Shown one piece after another: positions 37,468-50,421 of a DNA stretch of 64,000 nt. The position numbers were made by a program, and so were the translations under genes. Each line of letters begins with the position of its first letter. Within the stretch, counting starts at the first letter, position 1. The notes beneath the pieces are model-generated. The model searched no databases and was not told the origin of the DNA. It saw only the letters and a list, made by a program, of their open reading frames with translations. Source of the stretch: Casuarina equisetifolia (taxonomy: Eukaryota; Streptophyta; Magnoliopsida; Fagales; Casuarinaceae); assembly GCA_028551475.1 (NCBI GenBank), contig CM052359.1, positions 16,679,583 to 16,743,582 on the forward strand, written 5' to 3'.

Positions 37468-38758
37468 TGTTCGGTGAAATTTATATGCAAGTGAACATGT
37501 CGAACAAGTAATATAATGATAAGAAAAGTATCGTCCCACGAAGATTGGTGAATACTAAACTAATTAAGTACTAATGATGAATTAATCCTAAAATTTATCT
37601 AGCAAACCAAATTGATAGATGATAGATTAACTAACTAAGTCTAAGAAAACTTAATAAAAGAAATATGTTAGAGCATATGACTTCACCATAATTACTAAGT
37701 ATTAATATTGATTATTTATGCTTGCAAGAAAGATAATATCTATGTAATGGCGGAATTTCCTAATTTATTTACTATCCTATGTCTAGGTATAGCAAACCTA
37801 CTTAGTTCATTAATTCACTATATCTCTATATGTGAATTGAAACAAACCAAATGCATTAGGATCTATGAATATTCCCAGTTTACACCAAAAGCCACATAAA
37901 CAATATGGTATATGTCTATCCATATTTAATTTATGGTTACATATTACAAGAAGCAACTGCATGCTATTTCCTGTCGGTCTTTAACATGCAAATCAAGTCA
38001 TCTAAGTGGTAGCTAATCACCTAAAAGCATTAAACTCCGTAATATGTAACTTCACATAAATAAAATATCTTGCAAAACATAATAATCATAAGATTCATAC
38101 CATCATAATTAGGTTACATCGTAGCTCTAACAAAAATAAACTAAAACATAAAGAAATAATGAGGAAGAATGGTAATAAGAAATAAAGAAGTCATCTTGAA
38201 TCCAAGAACAAGAAGTCTGTTACCCTTTTTGTCTTCTCTTCAAGAAAACCTTGAATTCTTGGCTTCTTTCTTGAGTTGTGCTCAATTTCCTCCCCTCTTT
38301 CTTTTGCCTCTTCTCTTCTCTTAAATAGGGTTTAGGTTTAGACCTATCTCCTATCCTAGTAGAATTAGGTTTTAGAGACCTAAAACAATTGGGTTTTAGA
38401 AACCTAAAACAATTGAGTTTTAGAGACCTAAAACAATTGGGTTTTAAACTCCTAAATTAATTGAGACTTGAATTCTTAACATGACTGGGTTTTCTATTTA
38501 AATAGAAAATCCAATAACAATAGAAAATCTAATAACAATTATCCAAAGCCCAAGCCCATCTTGACTTTCTTGATCTTGATATTACAATTTTGCCACACAA
38601 TAAGCATCAGGTTCTCCATGTTTATCCCTTTTCTCCTTGTGCTACAAAAACAAGACAAATTCAAATAAATAAGAGGAGTTCAAATATTTTCTCATAAACA
38701 TTGTATTATTTATTGCCTAAAAAATAGGTAAAATAACTCTATAAAAATAGAGTTATCA
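37468..38758 (-). repeat. Ty3/gypsy solo LTR F2
   Basis: 1291 bp bounded by TG and CA with a perfect GAAGC duplication (37463-37467 and 38759-38763), inserted in the J integrase. It is related to the LTR of element G (19035-20547), which fixes its orientation as minus. It includes a 24-bp tandem repeat at 38364-38459. Confidence 0.9.
38364..38459. repeat. 24-bp tandem repeat in LTR F2 (4 units)
   Basis: Four units of ATTGGGTTTTAGAGACC plus TAAAACA. Each unit contains a small inverted repeat, TTTTAG and CTAAAA. Confidence 0.85.
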
Positions 38759-40164
38759 GAAGCCAAACATTTCATACTTTCACTCTTTTGGATGCAAATG
38801 TCTTGTTTTGAATAATGGAAAGGAATCCTTGGAAAAGTTTGATTTTGAAAGTGATAAGGCCATTTTTCTAGGATATTCATAATCTAGTAAAAGGCTATAG
38901 AGTGTACAATAAGTAAACCTTAGTAGTAGAGGAATCCATTCATGTAGTCTTTGATGATGATGAAACAAAATCTAAAAAACTTAGAGATAGTGATGGAGAG
39001 GCTCTTACTATGCAACTTAGTGATCATATAGAGATAAATGAAGAAAAGGAAAGTGAGTTAGCAATGGAAAATGAAGAAACTGAACCTAGTTTCCCAAGAG
39101 TTAGAAATGAGGTAGACTAATCTCAAATAGTAGGTAGTATAAATGAAGGAGTATCCACTAGGTCAAAAACCTAGGATATATGTGAGTTTATGGCTTTTCT
39201 ATCACAAATTGAGCCAAAAAGAATTGATGAAGCAGTTAAGGATAAAGATTGGATAATGGCCATGCAAGAAGAATTAAATCAATTTGCAAAATGTGAGGTA
39301 TGGACATTTGGTACCAAGACCAACATATGATACAATGATAGGAACTAAGTAGTATACAAAAATAAGATGGATGAGTTTGGCATAGTTACAGGAAACAAAG
39401 CTGGATTAGTTGCTCAAGGTTATAGTCAAGAGGAAGGCATAGATTATGAGGAAACATTTGCTCTTGTGGCTAGAATGGAAGCTATTCAGATGTTACTTGC
39501 TTTTGCTTGTTACAAAAACTTTAAACTATATAAATGGATGTTAAAATTGCATTCTTAAATAGAGTTATCAAAGAATATATGTATGTTAAACAACCTCTAG
39601 GATTTGAAGATCCCTTACTGCTTGATCATGTATTTAAGTTAAATAAAGCCTTGTATGGACTAAAACAAGCCCCATAGGCTTGGCATGAAAAATTTAGCAG
39701 CTTCTTAATTCAAAATGGATTTATGAAAGGAAGAGTAGATCACACACTTTTCGTTAAAAATCAAGAAGGTTAAATGTTAATTGCTCAAATATATGTGGAT
39801 GATATCATCTTTGGGTCAACCAAAGATAAGCTATGTCAAGAGTTTGTAAATAAAATGAAAAAGGAGTTTGAAATGAGTATGATGGGTGAGTTGAATTTCT
39901 TTCTTGGATTGAAAGTCAAACAATCTAAAGATGGTATATTCATTTTTCAGTCAAAGTTCACTAAAGATCTCATAAAATGGTTCAGCTTCGAGAATGTTAA
40001 AGTTATATCTACTCCTATGACCACTTCTCTTAACCTTGAATATGAAAAAAATAGTTGAGAAGTAGATTCCAAACTATATTGAAGCATGATTGATTCTTTA
40101 TTATATCTGACAGCATTAAGGCCTAACATTTTATTTAGCATTTGTTTCTATGCTAGATATGAAG
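38759..40164 (+). pseudogene. integrase tail and RT remnant of element J
   Basis: It resumes with KPNISYFHSFGCKC, the conserved segment after the integrase core. The linker with SQIEPKRIDEA follows, then RT with the EGIDYEETFALVARMEA block (39367-39558) and YVDD intact near 39788-39799 in frame 39774-40058. Stops at several places, including TAG near 39676 and TGA near 40058, disable it. It ends in NILFSICFYARYE at the TGAAG duplication where element K is inserted. Confidence 0.87.
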
Positions 40165-40542
40165 TGTTGAAAATCATGTGTTTGTATGCTTTGATTGAGA
40201 AAAATTTTATTATATATGAATATATGTTGAATATGTGAAATTATGTGCACATATTAAAAATTCAAAGGAAGTAAAAGGTGTGCAAATTATAATATTAATT
40301 AATAATATTATAAAGTAGCCAAGTTCCTACATTTTATTATCAAACATCAAATATGAAGTCAATTTGACTTATCTATGCATATTTTAATTAGTAGCTTAAT
40401 TCATATTATTGGTTATATTAAAGAAATTTGATACTTGGAATTGGTGTGTTTATAGGTACATTTGAAAAGCAAAGGCTTATTACATTGGAGTATACATATT
40501 CGTTGGACCGACCATATATCTATATATATGGATACATGAAAC

Positions 40543-40590
40543 ATATATATATGTATATATACACATATATATATATATATATATATATAT
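40543..40590. repeat. TA microsatellite in K LTR
   Basis: Alternating TA with a few GT and CA breaks. The 3' LTR has a shorter run near 57263-57286. Open frames across it that encode repeated Tyr-Ile are artefacts. Confidence 0.9.
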
Positions 40591-40983
40591 CTAGAGCCCA
40601 TGAAGCTAAGGCCTGTGAAAGTGCAGCCTGTGAAACCGGAGCCCATGGGATGTAAAACCGAAGCCCATGTGAAGTTGAAGCCCAGTGCCTTTCATTTATA
40701 CAAAACGGCAGTGTCTTGAACAGATAAGAGCTTAAGCTCTTATGATCAAACCCATCTGAAGCCCTAGTAGCACACTCGACTAAAGTCACCTTCCTCTTTT
40801 CAATCTCTCTCGTGACACCAACTCCAATGGGAAGAATGATGAGGCGACTAAGTGTCAAAAGGGCTATTCTGCTGAAAAATCACCATTTACAGCTATGTGA
40901 CGTCATGTCTATCAAATCTCAATGGAAGAAGTTCAAAAAGGTTTGAACCAAAACCCTAACGTGTTCAAGCTTTGAATATTTGC

Positions 40984-40990
40984 TATAAAA
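40984..40990 (+). promoter_or_regulatory. TATA box of K 5' LTR
   Basis: TATAAAAAGGAG lies at the mid-LTR position, with an equivalent in the 3' LTR near 57681. Confidence 0.5.
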
Positions 40991-41709
40991 AGGAGCTTTG
41001 GATGAGTATTTAGGGCTTGCTGAGATACATTCCTATTGATTTGATCAAAAGAGATTAAAGCTCTCATTGATTTGTTCTTGTTGCCGTGTTCTTTGATCTT
41101 TGAAGAAAAAGGAAATCTTCGGTGATATTTCCTAAATTCGTTATCTTGTAAATATCATTTGATAGATTGATCTTTGCATGTGCTAGATTATCTAAAACAA
41201 TACTTGCACATAAAGATCATTGTAAATCTGAAACCCTAGATTTGTGAAATTTGGGGATTTCATGATTAGAGCTTGAATTAATTCTGTATACATTCAATTA
41301 GCTCTCTGATAAGCTTAAATCCTCACTCATATCATATATTCGAGGAATTAGCTTGATGTATTAAGGTTTTTATAAACCTAACTCTGTAACCGTGAGTTGT
41401 ATAACTCCTTTTGAGGAGTTGCAAGGTGAAGGAGAGGTGCTCTCCTAGTTTGAAGTAAAGTAGACTTCAACTTGGTTTAAGTTGAAGGAGAAAAGAGTGA
41501 AAGTAGATGAAAAGTGTCAAACCACCATGAAATTCTTAATTGTGATTTTTTTTATCTGATTTATATTCTTATGCTTTGATATTACTATGATATTTAATCT
41601 TGTCGTGATTGCTAAGCAAGAAATCAAAAAGAAAAATCTTTTAAATTAGCTAAGCTTCTAAATATCCAATTCAACCCCCCCTTCTTGGATAGCCATAAAA
41701 CCTAACAAT

Positions 41710-41722
41710 TGGCATCTAAAGT
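41710..41722 (+). other. primer binding site of K (degenerate)
   Basis: TGGCATCTAAAGTC starts two bases after the LTR and resembles the initiator-Met complement with several changes. Confidence 0.6.
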
Positions 41723-41770
41723 CATGTTCTCTGATTTAAAGGCTTAATATCCTAGAGTAAATCCATTTAC

Positions 41771-42229
41771 ATGGCTATGGAGAAAGGAGTAATTGTTACA
41801 GGGTATAATAAACCACCTTTGTTTGATGGGATAAATTATAGACATTGGAAGCAACTTATGCAAGTCTTCATTGTCGACCAAGACCCTGAAGCTTAGCAGA
41901 TAATTAGAAAGGGTACTACTTTACTCGAAACTGATGAATGGAGTAAAAATGAAACTAAAATCATGGGAATAAATACTAAGGCTATGAACATGATTTATAG
42001 TGGGTTGAAAGCTCATGAATTCAATAAGGTGTCATCTTGCCTCACCGGCAAGGAAATATAGGACAAATTAGAAGTCATATTCGAAGGTACTAAAAAGGTT
42101 AAGTCATCTAAGGTAACCATGCTCACTTATGATTATAAACTGTTTACTATGCTTGAATTTGAAACTATTAGTGACATGTTTGGTAGATTTACAAAAATAA
42201 TATCTGAACTTAGGATGCTAGGCAAGACC
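41771..42229 (+). pseudogene. gag N-terminal part of element K
   Basis: It starts MAMEKGVIVTGYNKPPLFDG at ATG 41771. It is co-linear with the gag of M, but has stop codons replacing tryptophan in the EAWQII and KEIWDKL segments. It is cut at the AGACC duplication by solo LTR L and resumes at 43772. This is the capsid-like region of the Sirevirus gag, before the zinc knuckle. Confidence 0.88.
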
Positions 42230-43771
42230 TGTTGGTTTTATGGCTATCCAAGAAGGGGGGTTGAATTAGATATTTAGAAGTTTAATTAATTTTAAAATAT
42301 TCTTTAAATTTATCTTTCTATAATGAATACAGCTAAACAAATTATCATAATAGTAATGGAATATCTAATAGAAGAATTAAATCAGAGAAATTCACACACA
42401 AGAATATCACGGTGGTTTGACATTTTTTCTCCTATTTCCACCCTCTTCTCCTTCAACTCAAATCGAGTTGAAATCTGCTTTACTTCACACAAGAAGAGCA
42501 CCTCTCCTTCACCTCACAACTCCTCAAAAGGAGTTATATAGTTCACGGTTACAAGGTTAGGTTTACAAAAACCTTAGTACATCAAGCTTACTCCTCAAAT
42601 ATATGATATGAGTGAGGATTTAAGCTTATCATAGAGCTAATCAAATGTATACAGAATTAATTTAAGCTCTAATCTCAAAAACTCCAATTTCACAAATCTA
42701 GGGTTTTCAGATTTACAATAATCTTTATGTGCAAATAATGTTATAATCAATCTAGCACATATAAAGATTAATCTATCAAATGATTTTCACAAGATAACAA
42801 GTTTAGAGAATATCACCGAAGATTTTCTTTTCCTTCAAACGTTACCGAACACATCTATAACCATAAATTGATGATGGCTTTTGTTTTTCTTGATTAGATC
42901 AACAAGAATATATCTCAGCAAGCACAATATTTCATCTGAATCTCCTTTTTATAGCAGGTACTCAAACCTTGAATAGATTAGGGTTTTGGTTCAAACCTTT
43001 TTGAAATCCTTCCATTGAGATTTGATGGATTCAACATTGTACTGATGCAGGTGATGATTTTTTAGCAAAATAGCCGTTCTAACATTCAGTCGCATCACCA
43101 TTCTTCCCACAAAAGAGAGAGATCAAGAGGAGAAGTGTTTCTTTAGGTCGAAGAGTGCGGCTAGGGCTTCTGTCTTTCGATCATAAGAGCTTATGGTCTT
43201 ATTTGCTTCCACACGCTGCCATTTTGAATAAGTGACTTCTCTCAAGACGCTGCAGTTTCATGCTTCACAGGTTGGCCTCTTTACATGGGCTGAAGTTTCA
43301 CGGGCTGAAGTAATTATTTACGAGCTAAAGCTTTCACGAGTCAAAGCTTTTATTCACGGGTTGAATAAATAAATAAGCTTCATGTGTCCATATGTAAATA
43401 TATGGTTAGTCCATTACACCTATACATACACCAATTCTAAGTGTCAATGTTCCTTTAGCATAACCAAGAGTGTAGATTAATCTATGAGATAAAATATTCA
43501 AAGATTAAATCAACTTGGCTTCATAATTGATGTTAAATAATAAAATGTAGGAACCCGGTTACTTTATAATATCATTAATTGATATTATAATTTGTATACC
43601 TTTTACTTCCTTTGAGTTTTGATATGTGCACACAAGATCTTATATTTTCTATCATATATACAAGTATGATATTCTATTTAATATATGTTCAAATAAATAT
43701 AAAATTCTTTTTGACATATATTATCATAAAATTTTTCTCAATCAAAACATACAAGCAGATGATTTTCAACA
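42230..43771 (-). repeat. solo LTR L (A family) in gag of K
   Basis: 1542 bp on the minus strand, closest to the LTRs of element A. The flanking duplication is AGACC (42225-42229) and AGACT (43772-43776), one base different. The hairpin is at 43566-43588 and a TATA box on the minus strand near 42945. Confidence 0.92.
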
Positions 43772-46700
43772 AGACTTATACAAATGAAGAAATGGTTAGA
43801 AAAATGCTAGTATCTCTACCCGAGAGTTGTGATCCAAAGAAAATGGCCATAAAAGAAGCACATGATCTAGATAGTCTAACCCTAGATGATCTATTAGGAT
43901 CACTAAAGACTCATTAAATGCAATTAATTAGAAGGGTAAAAGAAAAAGAAAATAGAAGGTCACTTGCTATAAAAGTAGAAATAGAAAAGACTGAAGAAGT
44001 TGAGTCCGAAAATGATGAGATTGCTTTTATAGCTAGAAGGTTTAGAAAATACCTTTAAAAGGGACTAGGAAGAAATAAAGGACAACCTAGAAGGAATGAA
44101 ACATATGATTCTAGGGATAACTTATGCTATGAGTGTAGAAAACCTGGACATATCAAGGCTTATTGCCCCTCACTCAGGAAGAAGAATAATAAAGGAAAGA
44201 AGATGGCAATGATTGCTACCCAGGATGATGAAAGCTCCTTATCAAATAAAGAGGAACAAGAAGAAGTTGCTCACCTTTGCTTAACCACAAATGCAACAAT
44301 AGAAGAAGAAATCGAGGTAAGTGAGTCTGAACCTGAAACAAATCTCAATGGTGACATTGAGACTGCCTTTTTTAATATGGTTGAATAAGCAACAAAAATG
44401 AAAGAAAAATATAAGAAAATGAAGGCTAAATATAAATTTTCAAAAGTTAAATCTGAAATTGAAAATCTTGCCATGGCATTATCTATGACTTGCATGCATG
44501 AAAATACTTCTGAAAATATTTCTATTAAGATCGATACATGCTCTATGATTAATACTTACTCTCATCTAGAAAATAAGCATGATGATGCATTAAAAATAGT
44601 ATGTGAAAATTGAGACATAATCAAACTCAACATGAAAATTCTAGGATTAGAAAAAGAAAAATCTGAGATTCAAATGAAACTGAATGAAACTAATATATTG
44701 TTACACAAGTTTACAAAAGGTAGTGACTTGTTTAATAATATGTTAAAATCACAAAGAGGTGTATACAATAAAGTTGGTATAGGATACAATTCTTTGAAAA
44801 ACACAAAAACATCTACAAATTTCTTTGATAATAAGAATTGTGAATTTTTGCTGCATCATAAATGTTCTTATTGTAAATATATTGGTCATTCATTCAATAC
44901 ATGTCCAGTTAGATTTAGAAAGTCATACAAGACCAAGAAAGTATGGATGCCTAAGAAAATGAAAAATGCAATAGACAAGAAGAAGCACAAAGAACTGTGG
45001 ATTTTGGATAGCAGTTGTTCCCATCATATGACTGGGATGATGGAGCTCTTCTCAACACTTAAGTTGAAGTCCAGAGGTACTGTATCTTTTGGAGATAACT
45101 CCAAAGGAAGAATTAAAGGTATAGGCACCATAGGTAAACCGAAATCCCTTCTTATATCTGATGTGTTGTATGTTGATGAATTGAAATTTAATTTATTGAG
45201 TATAAGTCAATTGTGTGATAATAACTTCAAAATTAGATTTGGAAAAGAACTTTGTCTTGTTGAAAATCTAGAAAATAATGTGAGAATCATTGGGAAAAGA
45301 AAAGATAATATTTATGTACTTCATCTTAGTAAGTTAAGAAATGAACAAACATGCTTGATTGTTAATAAAAGTGTTGATGCTTGGTTGTGGCATAGAAAAC
45401 TCGGTTATGCTAGTCAAGGACTATTAGAGAAATTATCTAAGAATGGCTTAGTTAGAGGACTACCCGAGCTCACCTTTGATAAAGATCAGTTATGTGATGC
45501 TTGTGTGAAAGGGAAGCATACCCAAAGTAGTTTTAAGCCAAAGTTAACAGTGTCTACCTCAAAATCGTTAGCACTAATACATATGGATATGTTTGGTCCT
45601 TCAAGAAAAACTACTGTGAATGGAAAATATTATGCTTTAGTCATAATAGATGATTATACTAGATATACCTGGGTATATCTACTTGCTAGGAAAGATGAAA
45701 CATTCGAGAAATTTGTTGATTTCTCTAAAATGGTCCAAAATAAAAAGATCTTACCATAGTTAAGATTCGGATAGATCATGGTGGTGAGTTCAAAAATTAC
45801 CTTTTGAGAAATTCTATTCTAAAAATTACATATCTCACAATTTTTCAGCACCTAGGACACTACAACAAAATGGTGTTGTAGAAAGGAAAAATAGTACACT
45901 CTAAGAAATGGCTAGAACCATGATGTGTGAATACAATCTTCCTAAACATTTTTAGGGGAGAAGCTGTAAGTACAGGTTGCTATATCTCAAATAGAGCATT
46001 CTTATGACTAGTCTTGATAAAGACTCCATTTGAGTTACTATTTGGTAGAAAACCTAATATATCCTACTTTCATGTGTTTGGAAGTAAATGCTTTGTTTTA
46101 AACCATGGAAAAGAGCCAATAGGAAAACTTGACTCTAAGAGTGATGAGGCCATATTTCTTAGTTACTCTCAAACTAGCAAAGCATATAGAGTTTTCAATA
46201 AGAGAACTTTAGTCGTTGAAGAGTCTATTCATGTAAAATTTAAGGATGATTCTGATTTGAACCCCACTGAACAAGATGCAAATGATAAGTATGTATCTGT
46301 TGAGGGGGAGTTAGACTCAAGAGAATTTACCTTTCCTAGAGTAAGAAATGAAGTAGATCATCAACATGTTCTAGGAAATCCTGTAAATAGTGTAAGTACA
46401 TGGTCTAGATATCACAACACATGTGAACATCAAGCTTTCTTATCTCAAATAGAGCCAAAGAAAGTAGATGAAGCTCTTGAAGATGAGAACTGGTTTCTTG
46501 TTATGCAAGAAGAACTAAATCAGTTTGAAAATAGCAAAGTCTAGAAATTAGTTCCAAGACCACAAAACCATTCAGTCATAGGAACCAAATGGGTGTTTAG
46601 AAACAAATTAGATGAGTGCGGGACAATAACTAGAAACAAAGCCAGATTAGTTACATAAGGATATAGTCAAGAATAAGGAATTGACTATGATAAAACTTTT

Positions 46701-47986
46701 GCTCCCATATCTAGATTAGAAGCCATTCGAATGCTGCTTGCTTTTGCTTGCTATATGAACTTTACACTTTTTCAAATGGATGTAAAGAGTGCATTCTTAA
46801 ATGTTGTTGCCAAGGAAGAATTCTATGTGGAACAACCACCTAGATTTGAAGATCCCACATCTCTAAATCATGTATTTAAGCTTTCTAAAGCTTTATATGG
46901 GATGAAATAAGCCCCACGGGCTTGGTATGACAAGTTGAGTACCTTTCTATTAAATACAAATTTTAGAAAAGGGAAGTTAGATAATATGTTGTTTATTAAG
47001 ACATAAGGGAAAGATATTTTGATTGTCCAAATCTATGTTGATGATATTGTGTTCGGTTCTATAAATTCTATTATGTGTGAACAATTTGTAGATTCTATGA
47101 AACATGAGTTTGAGATAAGTATGATAGGTGAATTAAATTATTTTCTTGGACTCCAAATTAAACAAACACCTAAAGGAATATTCATAAGTCAAACTAAATA
47201 TACCAAGGAATTACTTAAGAAATACAACATGCATGATTTTAAACTAATAAGTACTCTCATAAGCACATTTACATCTTTGTCATATGATAATGTTAGAGTT
47301 AATGTTGGTTCTAAAATGTATAGAGGCGTGATTGGTTCCTTATTATATTTAATTGCCTTTCGGCCAGACATCTTGTTCAGTGTTTGTTTATGTGCATGAT
47401 TTCAATCTAATCCCAAAGAACAACATTTGAAGGCTATTAAAAGGATCTTTCGGTATCTAAAAGATACAATTACATTAGGCATTTGGCATTCAAGAGACAC
47501 TATATTTGATTTACATGCATTTAGTGATTCTAACTATGTTGGTTGTAAAATAGATAGAAAAAGTACAAATGGTACATATCAATTTCTAGGACATATGATG
47601 GTTTCTTAGAACTCCAAGAAAAAAAACAATGTTGCTCTTTCTTCCACTGAGGCAGAATACATAGCTGCGGCTAGCTGTTGTGCTCAGATTCTATGGATGA
47701 AACAACAATTAGAAGATTATGGTCTCTCTTTTACTAAGATTCCATTGAAATGTGATAATACCAATGCAATAAATCTCACTAAGAATCTGATACAACACTC
47801 TAAAACCAAACATATAGCAATAAGACATCACTTCATTCATGACCATGTTGAAAAATATGATATTTCTATTGAATTTGTTAGGACTGGCCAACAACTTGCT
47901 GATATTTTACTAAACCATTGGATAATGAAAAGTTCTCTACTCTCTGAAGAGAGCTTGGTATGTGTCTGCTTAATGATATTGCTTAA
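43772..47986 (+). pseudogene. gag (C-terminal part) and pol of element K
   Basis: It resumes gag at TYTNEEMVRKML, with the knuckle CYECRKPGHIKAYC near 44127-44168 intact. The best frame, 44632-45759 (375 residues), covers the gag tail, protease (LDSSCSHHMTG, glycine of DSG changed to serine) and integrase up to the core, with the zinc domain largely kept and the first catalytic D in MDMFGP. A one-base loss near 45750 breaks the frame before the second catalytic D. Integrase C-terminal part and linker are in 46014-46544. RT has several stops, but YVDD is intact near 47033-47044. RNase H pieces run to GMCLLNDIA with the stop at 47984-47986 after a frameshift near 47910. Confidence 0.9.
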
Positions 47987-48394
47987 AATCTATAAGCAAT
48001 TTTTTTTTCTATACCTTGCTTGTGTGTTCTTTATTCAGTTCCTATCCTGAGGGAGAGCACCATCCATACATCCGAAACAGGTCAAACCTCTGCTACCATA
48101 ATCTTCATTTTTATCCATCTTTCTCACTTATCTTCCACCATGCTGTTCTTTTTACTAATGTCAAAAAGGAGGAAAGAGTACATTGTAGCACATGTATGTT
48201 CCATTTCTGACTTTCAGTGCAAAACGTGGGATAAACTCTCTTACACCTTATTATGTGCATAAACGTACTTGTTGTGATCAACGAACTTGCCTTGATGAAT
48301 ATCTATGTAAACATGAATATGCTTATTGTAGTTATGCATTCATACATTGCTGGGATACATGATTATGTAATCTTTATGACACCCGAGTAGTAAC
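47987..48394 (+). other. 3' non-coding region of K, first part
   Basis: It contains a degenerate second purine tract, AAAAAGGAGGAAAGAG, near 48164-48179. It is interrupted by element M at 48395 and resumes at 56828. Confidence 0.7.
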
Positions 48395-49965
48395 TGTAAG
48401 GTTTATGGCTATCCAAGAAGGGGGGGTTGAATTGGATATTTAGAAGATTAGCTTATTTAAATCTTTTCCTTTTTTATTTCTTTATAACAATCACAACTAG
48501 ATGAAATATCACAATAATAATAAAGCATAAAAGAATAAATCAAATCAGAAAATTCACAATCAAGAATTTCACAGTGGTTTAACACTTTTCACCTACTTCC
48601 ACCCTCTTCTCCTTCAACTCAAACTGAGTTAAAATATGCTTTACTCAAACAAGGAGAGCACCTCTCCTTCACCTTACAACTCCTTAGAAGGAGTTACACA
48701 GTTCACGGTTACAAGGTTAAGTTTAGAAAAACCTTAATACATCAAGTTCATTCCTCAAATATATGATATGAGTGAGGATTTAAGCTTATCAAAGAGCTAA
48801 TTCAATGTATACAGAGTCAATTCAAGCTTTAATCTCGAAGGCCCCAATTTCACAAATCTAGCATTTCGGATTTACAATAATCTTTATGTGCAAATAATGT
48901 TATAAGTAATCTAGCACATACAAAGGTCAATCTATCAAATGATATTCACAAGATAACATGTTTAGGGAATATCACCGAAGATTTGCTTTTCCTTCAAATG
49001 TTACCGAACACGACAATAAAAGTAAATCGATGAGGGGTTTTATCTCTTTTGATCAATCAGCAAGAAATATCTCAGCAAGCTCAAATAGTTCATTCGAAGC
49101 TCCCTTTTATAGTAGATACTCAAATGTTGAACATATTAGGATTTGGTTTCAAACCTTTTTGAAATCCTTCCATTGAGATTTGATGGATATGATGTTGTAC
49201 TGATGTAGATGATGATTTTCCAATAAGATAACCGTTTTGACACTCAGTCGCCTTCCCATTCTTCCCGTTGGAGCTGGCGTCATAGGAGAGAGATCGAGAG
49301 GAGGAGGATAGCTCTAGGTCGAGATTTGCGGCTAGGGCTCCAAGCGTTTGATCATAAGAGCTTACGCTCTTATTTACTCAGGATGCTGCCATTTTGGATA
49401 AGTGAACTACTTAGGACGCTGCCATTTTGGATAAATGAACTACTCAGGACACTAGGTTCAAGCTTCGCAGGCTAACCTCTTTCACAAGCTAAACTTCTCT
49501 TCACGAGCTGAACCTCTCTTCACGGGCTGAACTTCTTTCACAGGCTATGCATATAAATAAGTTTCATGTACCTATATATATAAATATATGGTCGGTCCAA
49601 CAAATATGTATACTCCACTATCATAAGCTTTTGCTCTTCAAATACACTATAAGCATACCAATTCCAAGTATCAAAATTCTTTTAACATAACCAAGAATAT
49701 AAATTAAGATATTAATTAAGATATTCATAGAGTAAATCAAATTGGCTTTATATTTGATGTTTGATAATAAAATATAGGAACCCAGCTACTTTATAATATC
49801 ATTAATTGATATTATAATTTACACACCTTTTACTTCCTTTGAGTTTTAATATGTGCACTCATAATTTCATATATTCTATCATATATGCAAATATAATTTT
49901 CTATTTAACATATATTCAAATAAAATTTTTCTCAATCAAAACATACAAGCACATTATTTTCAACA
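48395..49965 (-). repeat. 3' LTR of element M
   Basis: 1571 bp. On the minus strand it starts TGTTGAAAATAATGTGC and ends CCATAAACCTTACA. The hairpin is at 49793-49815. Repeats of about 20 bp containing TTCACGGGCTGAAC lie near 49490-49550, with more copies near 56330-56410 in the other LTR. Confidence 0.92.
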
Positions 49966-50421
49966 ATCTCCCCCTTTTTTATGATGACATAATTTTCGTA
50001 CTGAACTAGCTAGCACATATTACTACTCAGATGGCATGACCATTGCATGATACATGTATCCCAACAATGCATGAATACATTACTATAGTAAGCATAAGCC
50101 TATCAATTGTTTTGCATAGATATTCATTAAAGCAACATCATAGCAAGTATGTTAATACACACAATAGGATGTAAAAGAGTTTATCCCACGTTCTACACTA
50201 AAAGTCAGAAATGAAACATACATGTGCTACAATGTACTCTCTCCCCCTTTTTGTTATTAGCAAAAAGAAAATCTTAGTGGAAGATAAGAAAAAAATGGAT
50301 AAAAATGAAGAGTATGGCAGCAAAGGTCTGACTTGTTTCGAATGTGTAAAAAGGGTTCCCCCTCAGAATAGTAACCGAATATAAAGCTTCTAAGCAGGGT
50401 AAAATAGATGGCTCACAAAGT
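49966..50421 (-). other. 3' non-coding region of M with two polypurine tracts
   Basis: On the minus strand the true tract AAAAAAGGGGGAGA is at 49967-49980, and a second tract, AAAAAGGGGGAGAGAG, is near 50239-50254. No coding signal was seen. Confidence 0.75.

Larger units (their letters stand above)
40165..41707 (+). repeat. 5' LTR of element K
   Basis: 1543 bp, TGTTGAAAATC to ATAAAACCTAACA, very close to the 3' LTR at 56888-58402. It contains the U3 hairpin at 40289-40311 with both arms changed in a matching way, a TA-rich microsatellite, a TATA box at 40984-40990 and the U5 block near 41490. Confidence 0.93.

Noticed and set aside
40413-40858. Open frames with repeated Tyr-Ile on both strands
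   Set aside because: Produced by the TA microsatellite in the K LTR.
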